DNA of 7,493 bases, taken from the NCBI GenBank assembly GCA_026985495.1, contig JALSQJ010000223.1:1-7493 (forward strand), given 5' to 3'. Shown one piece after another: positions 1 to 6,173 of this stretch. The position numbers and the translations under genes are program-made. The notes under the pieces are model-generated. The model saw only the letters and a program-made list of their open reading frames with translations, did no database searches and was not told the DNA's origin. Every line of letters begins with the position of its first letter. The stretch's first letter is position 1. This stretch comes from Campylobacteraceae bacterium (lineage in GTDB: Bacteria > Campylobacterota > Campylobacteria > Campylobacterales > Sulfurovaceae).

Positions 1-1
1 T

Positions 2-1909
2 CAAGCATTAAATCAAAATCAATTCTATATTTTTTTTCAAGGGAACAAGTTCCTTGCTCATTATGATGATTTAATTAAAATAGGAAATTATAGATTACAA
101 ATTAAAAAAAATAGTATTATAAATTTCAACAATCACTATCTCATTAAGATAAATAATAATAAAACAAAAATCATACAAAATATAATTCAAAACCTTTCAA
201 TAAAAAAAGATACCAACAAGCTACTTGATATTAAATATGAAGATACGGTAGCACCACGTATAAAGCTTTTTCTAAATGAGTTGATAGTAATCTATAAAAA
301 ACATATACTAGAGAAAAGACAGCAAAAAGATACAAATAATATTATATTTTATAATAAAACAATTAAAGAGTTAGAGGAAGTTTTATTAAGACTTGGAAAT
401 GAGTTAAAAAACTATAAGTCTAGCCATAGTGAACTCTCTATGATAGGATCAGAAGATAAGCTTTTTATGAATATATTGGAAAAGAAAAATATGCTTTCAA
501 AATTATCACTACAATTAAATAATTTAAAAACAACAAAACGACGTATTAAAAATGGTATCTACTCTACAGTTTTATTAGAAAATAGTGAACTTGGAACTGA
601 AGCATTAAATCAATTATTAACCAAACTTATTAAAAAGCAAATTCTATTGGAACGGTTACATAAACAAAAAGAGAATATGGAACTTTTAGTACTAGATGTT
701 CCAGAGTATATAGAATATTTAAATGAGCTAGAAGAGAGTAAAAGTTCATTAAGAATATTAAAGGCAAATTATACGGATAATTACTCTGAGGTACAAGAGT
801 TACAAGAAAAAATTAAACAACAAAATAATGCTTTAGAAAATTATCTTTTAAATAATATTAATCTATATACTAAAGAGGTCTATTTTTTAAAACAAAAGGT
901 TTTACGAGTTATTAATGACCTTATTAAATCTACGAAAAATAAATATAATTTAGTATCAAAAACACTCTCTTATGATAAAAAATCTATTGATAGTTTACCT
1001 AAAAGTTCAATGAAGTTAGAAAGCCTAAAAAGAGAATTTAAATTAAATGAAGAAAACTATAAAATCCTTTTAAAAAAAAGAAGTGAAGCTATGATTTCAA
1101 AAGCTTCTAATATATTAAATATTGATATTATAGATATGCCTACCATACCTAAAAGTCCTATTAAACCTAAAAAAAACTTTCTCTATTTTTCTGGTTTAAT
1201 TGTTGCTCTCTTATTGTCAATACTTTATATTTCGATTCGACGTTACTTAAACCAAACAATTCAAAGAGAATCAGACTTTAGTTTAATGGATTATAAGTTA
1301 ATTGTGTATGAAAAAGATAATTTTCAAAGAAATCTTTGGAGATTAATCTCTATTTTTGAAAAATCTTTTTACTCCTCTAAAGTTATTGCGTTAACTTCTA
1401 ACGACTATATTGAAAACAGAAAAGATACTTTAATTGAATTAGCAATTACATTATCAAGTATTAATAAAAAAGTCTTAATTGTTGATTTTGATATTTATTA
1501 TGCAATATTTACTAATTTAATATCTTCTAATAATCAAAAAGGATTAAGTAACATTTTAACCAGTAAACATTCTTGTAGTGAAATAGATATTGAGAATTAT
1601 ATTGTTCATGAAGAGAGTGGTTATAGTAGTATTGATTTTCTTCTTTCTGGACCACTTTTACCCAATGGATCAAGGTTACTTTTTAATGAAAGAATAGATA
1701 CTCTTATTAATATTTTAAGAGATAAATATGATTATATATTAATTGATTTTGCTCCTATTGGACGTTATCCTGTAATGAATGTACTCATTAAATATTGTGA
1801 TTCATTACTTGTTGTTGTAGAAAAAGGTAAAACAGATAAATCTTTTTCACATAAACTAGATAAAATAGAGTTAGAAATAGAGGAGAAGATTATTTTTTTC
1901 AAGAAATAA
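2..1909 (+). CDS. Exopolysaccharide chain-length/transport protein with degenerate BY-kinase domain (5'-partial)
   Basis: The reading frame is open from the first full codon at position 2, giving 635 visible residues, so the true start lies upstream. The TTG at 281 is internal. The N-terminal part ends in a Wzz-like phrase (L-L-D-I-K-Y-E-D-T, residues about 74-82). A long Lys/Glu/Leu-rich coiled coil follows, then a GNVR-like segment (about 335-364) and a Pro-rich run before a membrane helix (about 392-412). The rest resembles the cytoplasmic tyrosine-kinase domain of Wzc-type co-polymerases: VLIVDFD (Walker A'-like, D495 and D497), LPNGSRLL, and YDYILIDFAPIG (Walker B, D582). The P-loop is degenerate: ENRKDT (1412-1429) replaces GxGK[ST], and no tyrosine cluster follows the last strand. 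By family it would sit in the inner membrane and set polysaccharide length or export. Loss of kinase activity is inferred. The gene is very AT-rich and converges on the Bat operon. Confidence 0.85.
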   Translation, partial: QALNQNQFYIFFQGNKFLAHYDDLIKIGNYRLQIKKNSIINFNNHYLIKINNNKTKIIQNIIQNLSIKKDTNKLLDIKYEDTVAPRIKLFLNELIVIYKKHILEKRQQKDTNNIIFYNKTIKELEEVLLRLGNELKNYKSSHSELSMIGSEDKLFMNILEKKNMLSKLSLQLNNLKTTKRRIKNGIYSTVLLENSELGTEALNQLLTKLIKKQILLERLHKQKENMELLVLDVPEYIEYLNELEESKSSLRILKANYTDNYSEVQELQEKIKQQNNALENYLLNNINLYTKEVYFLKQKVLRVINDLIKSTKNKYNLVSKTLSYDKKSIDSLPKSSMKLESLKREFKLNEENYKILLKKRSEAMISKASNILNIDIIDMPTIPKSPIKPKKNFLYFSGLIVALLLSILYISIRRYLNQTIQRESDFSLMDYKLIVYEKDNFQRNLWRLISIFEKSFYSSKVIALTSNDYIENRKDTLIELAITLSSINKKVLIVDFDIYYAIFTNLISSNNQKGLSNILTSKHSCSEIDIENYIVHEESGYSSIDFLLSGPLLPNGSRLLFNERIDTLINILRDKYDYILIDFAPIGRYPVMNVLIKYCDSLLVVVEKGKTDKSFSHKLDKIELEIEEKIIFFKK

Positions 1910-1913
1910 TCTT
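1886..1913. terminator. Hairpin at the convergent gene ends, possible bidirectional terminator
   Basis: A perfect 10-bp inverted repeat, AAGATTATTT (1886-1895) and AAATAATCTT (1904-1913), encloses eight bases. A wobble pair and one A-T pair could shrink the loop to UUCA. It covers the last codons and the TAA of the polysaccharide gene. It lies 47 nt beyond the stop of the minus-strand batB-like gene, so it is placed to end transcription from both sides. Neither side has a strong T-run after the stem, so intrinsic termination is uncertain. Confidence 0.4.
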
Positions 1914-1959
1914 AAATAAACCATCATTTAGTTAAAGCTATTCCATCGAACTCAGTTTT

Positions 1960-3576
1960 TTACCAAGGCTTCTCCTCTCGTATATAACCACTATTTATCA
2001 AATCATAAGCTTTAGAACTCATCACTCGCTTAGAGCTACTACTCTTTTGAGATTTTACCACTTTAACCACCGATTGTTTACTCTTTTTAGAACCATCACC
2101 TCCTTCTGTACCTACATCTGATTTGCTACTTTTAGAAGATTTCTCTTCATTACTCTCTTCTAAATTTTCACTACTGTTATTATTTTTACTACGCGTTGCT
2201 GAAGATGGATTGTAGGCTGAAGTTTTAAAATTATCTCTCTCTTTTTGTTTCACTACTATGGCTAAGTTATGTAAAGCATCTTCATCAACACCAAGTTGTA
2301 AAGCTTTAACATAGTAACTCTTTGCCTTCTCCCAATAGGCTAATTTTGCTTCACAATTTCCTAACTCATAGAGTAGTTGCTGTTTTACTTTAATATTACT
2401 ACTTCTCATTCCTTTTAAAACAGATTTTGCTTTTTTATACTCTTCTCTTTTGTAATAGATATGTGCTAAGAGCAGTTCAGCTTCAAAACCTCTATTTTTT
2501 ATACGCTTTAGTATCTGAAAACTCTCTTTATAGTCACCAGCTTTATAGGCAACATACGCTTTAGAGAGGTAGTACCCATCAAAAAGGGTTGTTGAACTTG
2601 ACTCTACTTTCAACTCCTCTTTTGCTCCTCCACCCCACTGCTCTTTTGTTAAAATCTCCTCTGCTTGAAGATTGATTCCAACTAAAGCTAAAAGTAAAAA
2701 TAGATATTTTATATATTTTGTTGAGGAGAGAAAAAAGAGTATTAGTGCCAATAGTATTGGTAAAAATGCCAAATCAAAATAGTTTCGACTCTCTTTAGTT
2801 ATATCATCTTTACCATTTTGCTTTTTGACCCACTGCTCTATGGCTGTTACTGTTTTATCATTTGAACTATACTCAATATACTCCCCTCCACTCTCTACTG
2901 CTAACCTTTTTAGTGAACTGTTAAGCTTTGAGACCACAATATTTCCTTTGCTATCTTCAAGTACCTCTCCATCTTTTTTAAGAATGGTTGACCCCTCTTT
3001 ACTTCCTACCCCAATAGCTAAAAGTTTAATGCTCTGCTCTTGTAGATACTCTACCAAATCCTCATCAAATGGTTCATCTCCCCCATCGGTAAAGAGAATA
3101 ACCCTCTTATCTTGCTCACTAAAGAGTGAAATCTTCTCAAAAAGCCTCTTTAAATCTGTACCTTTAGTTAAGATATAGTCACTCTTTAGCCCATCTAATG
3201 CAATCTTTACCAAATTATGGTCAGTAGTAGGAGGAGATAGAAGAAGAGGATTAATAGTAAAACCAATAAGAGCTATTTGGTCATTTTTATTCTTATCTAA
3301 AAAAGACTTAATACTATTTTTACTAACCTCTGCTCTACTTGGTTTAATATCATTGGCTCTCATAGAGAAAGAGAGGTCAAGGGCAATCACTAACGATTGA
3401 GACTCAACCTTCTCATTGCTTATACTCTGTACTAAAATAGGTCGAGCAAGAGCTACCACTAAAAGTGCTAAAACAATCCATCGTATCTGTTGAGTCAATG
3501 TTCTATTTTTAGATTTAAAAGCATATACTATTAAAGGGAGAATTAGCCACAATATCGAACCATAGAGAAAACTCAT
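1960..3576 (-). CDS. batB: BatB-like VWA protein fused to a periplasmic TPR (BatC-like) region
   Basis: This 538-residue inner-membrane protein is the last gene of the operon. Two membrane helices (about 3-20 and 32-48) flank a Lys/Arg-rich loop. A VWA domain follows with the MIDAS metal site D67-L-S69-F-S71, T140 in TKGTD and D164 in FTDGGD. A third helix (about 267-284) and a signal-peptide-like stretch ending near INLQA-EE (291-307) lead into about three TPR-like repeats (333-443). A Ser/Lys/Glu-rich linker (about 450-515) and a C-terminal GYIREEKPW end the protein. The positive-inside rule places the VWA and TPR parts in the periplasm. Bat proteins are linked to envelope integrity and stress tolerance, but their biochemical role is unsettled. 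The ATG overlaps the batA-like stop by 4 nt (ATGA) and has an AGGAG site 7 nt upstream. The family call is firm; the symbol is by analogy. Confidence 0.88.
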   Translation of the reverse strand: MSFLYGSILWLILPLIVYAFKSKNRTLTQQIRWIVLALLVVALARPILVQSISNEKVESQSLVIALDLSFSMRANDIKPSRAEVSKNSIKSFLDKNKNDQIALIGFTINPLLLSPPTTDHNLVKIALDGLKSDYILTKGTDLKRLFEKISLFSEQDKRVILFTDGGDEPFDEDLVEYLQEQSIKLLAIGVGSKEGSTILKKDGEVLEDSKGNIVVSKLNSSLKRLAVESGGEYIEYSSNDKTVTAIEQWVKKQNGKDDITKESRNYFDLAFLPILLALILFFLSSTKYIKYLFLLLALVGINLQAEEILTKEQWGGGAKEELKVESSSTTLFDGYYLSKAYVAYKAGDYKESFQILKRIKNRGFEAELLLAHIYYKREEYKKAKSVLKGMRSSNIKVKQQLLYELGNCEAKLAYWEKAKSYYVKALQLGVDEDALHNLAIVVKQKERDNFKTSAYNPSSATRSKNNNSSENLEESNEEKSSKSSKSDVGTEGGDGSKKSKQSVVKVVKSQKSSSSKRVMSSKAYDLINSGYIREEKPW

Positions 3577-4481
3577 GCCATCTCCTCATCTTTAAAAATA
3601 AGTACCAAAAGAAGAGCCATAGCCAAAAGTAATGGATATAAAAATAGCATCTCTCGTTGTAAATACTCTTCAGAGCGTATAGGGCTTGGCTCCAATTTGT
3701 CAATCTCTTCATAAACCTCTTTTAATTCATCACTATCTTTACAAAAAAAGCTCTTAGCCTTTGTCTCTTGGGCTACTTTGGTTAAGAGTTTAACATCATA
3801 ATCCTCTTTTTTCCCAATACCTATGGTATAGATTTTTACCCCTTGCTCTTTTGCCAATAGAACAGCTTGATGTGGTGAGTTATCACCTGCATTATGAACT
3901 CCATCGGTCAATAGAACTAAAACTTTAGATTTTGCTTTACCTACTTTTAGCGTATCTAAACCTTGAATTAGTGCATCACCAATAGCTGTTGAAGTTCCTG
4001 CAATGCCAACACTACTCATAAGGTCAAACATCTCATTAAGTGCCTTTAAATCATAAGTTAAAGGCGAAGCTGTAAATGCAAATGTTCCAAAAACCACCAA
4101 TCCAACATTGTCATCATAACGATGTTCTATAAAAGATTTTGCCAAAGATACAGAGATTTCATATTTGCTTTGTGAACCATCACTACTACTAAACCCTCTC
4201 TCTGCCATTGAGCCACTTGTATCTAGTACCAGAACTAAATCTCGACCCTTTTTATGTGAAGTAGATTGACTCTTGTAGATAAATGGAGAGGCTAATGAGA
4301 GAACCAAAAGTGCATAAATAACCATTGAGACTAAAAGTATATTATCCCATAAAAAAGAGCCTTTAGGTAACCACTCCTCTTTTGGGAAATAGACTATTTT
4401 ACTCTTTTTTCGACACCAAATAAAACATGGAATTAAAAGTAGTAGAAGCAGAGCATATGGGTAAAGAAGTGCAAACGACAA
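3573..4481 (-). CDS. batA: BatA-like inner-membrane VWA protein (TTG start)
   Basis: This 302-residue protein has the BatA layout. A helix near residues 5-22 is followed by a basic loop (CRKKSK), a second helix (about 46-69), a VWA domain (about 82-262) and a C-terminal helix (about 278-296). The MIDAS metal site is complete: D87-T-S89-G-S91, T163 in GTSTAIGDAL and D193 in LLTDG. Basic residues after the first helix suggest that the VWA domain faces the periplasm, where it would bind a partner through its metal ion. The start is TTG, chosen because the N-terminus SFALLYPYALLLL fits BatA proteins and no ATG lies nearby. It sits one codon after the UAG of the TauE-like gene and in the same frame. 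There is no well-spaced Shine-Dalgarno site, so translation probably depends on ribosomes arriving from upstream. It overlaps the batB-like gene by 4 nt. Confidence 0.88.
   Translation of the reverse strand: MSFALLYPYALLLLLLIPCFIWCRKKSKIVYFPKEEWLPKGSFLWDNILLVSMVIYALLVLSLASPFIYKSQSTSHKKGRDLVLVLDTSGSMAERGFSSSDGSQSKYEISVSLAKSFIEHRYDDNVGLVVFGTFAFTASPLTYDLKALNEMFDLMSSVGIAGTSTAIGDALIQGLDTLKVGKAKSKVLVLLTDGVHNAGDNSPHQAVLLAKEQGVKIYTIGIGKKEDYDVKLLTKVAQETKAKSFFCKDSDELKEVYEEIDKLEPSPIRSEEYLQREMLFLYPLLLAMALLLVLIFKDEEMA
3582..3586 (-). promoter_or_regulatory. Shine-Dalgarno site of the batB-like gene inside batA
   Basis: The minus strand reads GAGGAGATGGCATGAG, which puts AGGAG just upstream of the batB ATG and within the last codons of the batA-like gene (E-E-M-A). 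With the ATGA overlap this is the usual layout for translational coupling, and it supports the ATG at 3576 as the real start. Confidence 0.7.
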
Positions 4482-4484
4482 AAT

Positions 4485-5258
4485 CTAACCACACTTTCCT
4501 ACAGCACACTTCATTCCTCCACATTTACCATTTTTAGGAGTCTCTCTCATCTCTTCTATCATCTTTTGCATCTGATTTGGATGAGCTATAAAGTTGTACC
4601 CTTTATAGATAGTAAAGAGTCCATAAAATACTACTAGAAAAGAAGCAAACTTCATCATAACTTCTCGTAGCTCTCCTTTTTGTAGAAACTTAGTGACTGT
4701 TCCTAAAAAGAATAGAGCTGGAATGGTTGCTAACCCAAAACTTGCCATGACAAATGCACCCCATAAAGCAGAAGCTGTAGATGCTGCAATAATAGCAAAA
4801 GAGTAAACTAAACCACATGGCAAAAGACCATTTAACATACCTAGAAGAAAAAAGGAACTATAGGATTTACTACTTAAAAGAGCCTTGAAACTATTTTTAA
4901 ACCAACTATATTTAGAGAATGAAAACTCTGCTGAGTTTAGAAAAGGTATCTTTCCAAGAAGAGAAAGCCCTGCTAACAACATAAGCAGACCTGTTAATAA
5001 AAATAGAATACCTTTGGTGGTGGGAGTAAAAGCAACAGCTTGACCAATAAGACCAAAGATTGCTCCTAACATAGTATAGGTAACTACACGACCAAAGTTG
5101 TAAGAGAGATGAGATAGTGTTTCTCTCAAAGTTGAACTATCTTTGTCAATCTTTGAGCTAGAGTATGCAACCACAATACCCCCACACATACCAATGCAGT
5201 GACCAAAACTTCCTAAAAATGCTGTTGTAATAATTACAATTAAATCTATATTTTCCAT
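4485..5258 (-). CDS. TauE/SafE-family (DsbD-like) membrane protein with Cys-rich tail
   Basis: This 257-residue polytopic membrane protein has about six hydrophobic segments. The first helix carries H20-C21-I-G-M24-C25-G-G, and a later one carries N-G-L-L-P-C148-G (143-149). These paired motifs mark the DsbD-like branch usually annotated as 'sulfite exporter TauE/SafE family', common in Campylobacterota. Members are associated with electron or metal transfer across the inner membrane, often near copper or cytochrome-oxidase genes; sulfite export itself is not shown. The cytoplasmic or periplasmic C-terminus ends in C246-X4-C251-X4-C256, a possible metal or thiol site. It is the first gene of the operon with batA and batB. 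The ATG at 5258 fits the family N-terminus but has no Shine-Dalgarno site, and a TATTAT/TATACT box lies directly upstream. The family is confident; the substrate is unknown. Confidence 0.87.
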   Translation of the reverse strand: MENIDLIVIITTAFLGSFGHCIGMCGGIVVAYSSSKIDKDSSTLRETLSHLSYNFGRVVTYTMLGAIFGLIGQAVAFTPTTKGILFLLTGLLMLLAGLSLLGKIPFLNSAEFSFSKYSWFKNSFKALLSSKSYSSFFLLGMLNGLLPCGLVYSFAIIAASTASALWGAFVMASFGLATIPALFFLGTVTKFLQKGELREVMMKFASFLVVFYGLFTIYKGYNFIAHPNQMQKMIEEMRETPKNGKCGGMKCAVGKCG

Positions 5259-5264
5259 AAAGAT

Positions 5265-5275
5265 ATAATAGTATA
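5265..5275 (-). promoter_or_regulatory. Putative -10 region of the TauE-batA-batB operon
   Basis: Read on the minus strand, TATACT (5270-5275) overlaps TATTAT (5265-5270) just ahead of the ATG at 5258. No good -35 box is seen at normal spacing, which is common in Campylobacterota promoters. Initiation about 6-7 nt downstream would give a leader of between 0 and 6 nt, consistent with the absence of a Shine-Dalgarno site. AT-richness makes chance matches likely. Confidence 0.35.
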
Positions 5276-5359
5276 ATTTTGTTAAATTAGTGTTAATAGT
5301 TTAAAAAGAAGCCTTTACTTGTGTCTATTGACTAAGGAAAAAAATATATTAAGTAAAAG

Positions 5360-5411
5360 CTATGAAAGTTTAATGGTAAAAATAGGAAGAAAAAAACCAT
5401 CTCTTTCATAG
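5360..5411. repeat. Imperfect 52-nt inverted repeat (hairpin) in the intergenic gap
   Basis: CTATGAAAG (5360-5368) is the exact reverse complement of CTTTCATAG (5403-5411). Inside it, ATGGT (5373-5377) pairs with ACCAT (5396-5400). The two stems are separated by an asymmetric 4/2-nt internal loop, and the apical loop is 18 nt of mostly A on the plus strand. It lies about 100 nt upstream of the TauE-like start and 135 nt beyond the end of the secreted-protein gene. On the minus strand the sequence after it is T-rich, so a terminator or processing site is possible. A regulatory RNA is an alternative. Confidence 0.5.
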
Positions 5412-5477
5412 GAGTAGTATATAGAGTAAATGTGTTCTAATCGTGTAACTTTTTAAAAAGATAAAAACTATTCAAAG

Positions 5478-5507
5478 CCCTATATACAGGGATTATTAAT
5501 CAATAAT
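5478..5507 (-). terminator. Two adjacent small hairpins, possible terminator of the secreted-protein gene
   Basis: CCCTATATACAGGG (5478-5491) has a four-pair GC-containing stem and abuts ATTATT-AATC-AATAAT (5492-5507), a six-pair AT stem. On the minus strand they lie about 40-70 nt past the stop at 5546 and are followed by CTTTGAATAGTTTTTATC. The stems are short, so this is a weak terminator candidate. Confidence 0.25.
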
Positions 5508-5545
5508 ATTAAAAAATCTAAAGGTAATTTTTTTATTTTATTTTA

Positions 5546-6082
5546 TTATTTTTTAACTTTTATACAAGGTCTATCTTTTGAATCATCAAGCATGGCTCTT
5601 GCGACCTCATTTTGATTCTCTTGAGGCAATATTTTACCAATGACACATATCTTTTTAGGTGTAATTTTACTCACCACTAAAAAAGAGGTAGTTTTATCTA
5701 AATCTTCAAAGTCACTATTGACATTTAAACGGACAATCATACCTTTTATATGTTCTGGTTTACCAACTTCATGTCTCCACTCTATTTTTTCTCCTAAATA
5801 GGAGAACGCATAAGAGATTGTAGATTGAAAATCTAAAATATACTCTTGCATATTTCTAGTAAGCACAATACTCTGACGAAGATCGCCCTCTATAACCTTT
5901 ACTGAAATATTTCCAAATGGTTCACACTCCTCTATACTACCAATATCGTCACTATCGAGTGAGATACAATCTTTTTCATCAATTGAGGTATAGCTACTGG
6001 TGTATCTGTTTAAATCTTGTTCAGCACTAAAAAGTGGAAGAGAGAGTAGAAAAAAAACTATAAATGTGATTTTTTTATTCAT
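5546..6082 (-). CDS. Secreted protein of unknown function with four cysteines
   Basis: This 178-residue protein starts with a Sec signal peptide (MNKK, a hydrophobic core, cleavage near FSA-EQ, about residue 20), so the mature part is periplasmic or secreted. Visible landmarks are YTSIDEKDC39, C53, the phrase EGDLRQSI (65-72), L-G-E-K-I-E-W-R (96-103), TSFLVVSKIT (132-141), C146, N-Q-N-E-V-A-R-A (156-163) and C173. From memory this order matches a family of uncharacterised proteins found across Proteobacteria and relatives (CxxL near the start, EGDLRQS, a T-S-x-LVV-x-KIT strand, NQN-xx-AR near the end). I know of no assigned function. The four cysteines could form two disulfides. AAGGAG lies 5 nt before the ATG and TATAAT lies upstream, so it is probably transcribed alone, divergent from the TPR protein gene. 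Confidence 0.85.
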   Translation of the reverse strand: MNKKITFIVFFLLSLPLFSAEQDLNRYTSSYTSIDEKDCISLDSDDIGSIEECEPFGNISVKVIEGDLRQSIVLTRNMQEYILDFQSTISYAFSYLGEKIEWRHEVGKPEHIKGMIVRLNVNSDFEDLDKTTSFLVVSKITPKKICVIGKILPQENQNEVARAMLDDSKDRPCIKVKK

Positions 6083-6087
6083 AATAG

Positions 6088-6105
6088 CTCCTTCATATAA
6101 TTATA
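6088..6105 (-). promoter_or_regulatory. -10 box and Shine-Dalgarno site of the secreted-protein gene
   Basis: A perfect TATAAT (6100-6105) and AAGGAG (6088-6093) lie in order before the ATG at 6082. The Shine-Dalgarno site is 5 nt from the start codon. No convincing -35 hexamer is seen 17 nt upstream. Initiation near 6093-6094 would leave a very short leader that begins at the ribosome site. Confidence 0.5.
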
Positions 6106-6158
6106 GAACTTTTTTCTTAAAGCTCTACTGCTCTATACAATTACTTTTATCTTTACTA

Positions 6159-6167
6159 TGCTAAAAT
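6159..6167 (+). promoter_or_regulatory. Extended -10 promoter element of the TPR-protein gene
   Basis: TGCTAAAAT fits an extended -10 (TGnTAnAAT type) and ends 6 nt before the ATG at 6174. Initiation at the usual distance would fall on or beside the start codon, and no Shine-Dalgarno site is present, which suggests a leaderless transcript. No -35 box was recognised. Confidence 0.4.
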
Positions 6168-6173
6168 CAATCT

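Noticed and set aside
281..1909. TTG at 281 as the start of the polysaccharide gene
   Set aside because: The frame is open back to the window edge, and the upstream residues match the expected Wzz-type region (I-K-Y-E-D-T), so the TTG is internal.
2825..3178. 117-codon plus-strand reading frame
   Set aside because: It lies wholly antisense within the VWA domain of the batB-like gene and has a composition with no recognisable fold.
3515..3712. 65-codon minus-strand reading frame
   Set aside because: It overlaps the end of batA and the start of batB out of frame; both of those are clear family members.
5373..5411. 12-codon plus-strand reading frame in the intergenic hairpin
   Set aside because: It has no ribosome site, and its ends are set by the arms of the inverted repeat. 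The structure explains it better than coding does.
5449..5460. Palindrome CTTTTTAAAAAG
   Set aside because: It is a simple A/T run with no loop; such palindromes are expected by chance in DNA this AT-rich.
5259..5545. tRNA, small transposon or CRISPR in the 287-nt gap
   Set aside because: No cloverleaf, CCA-ready acceptor stem, transposase fragment or spaced direct repeats were seen.
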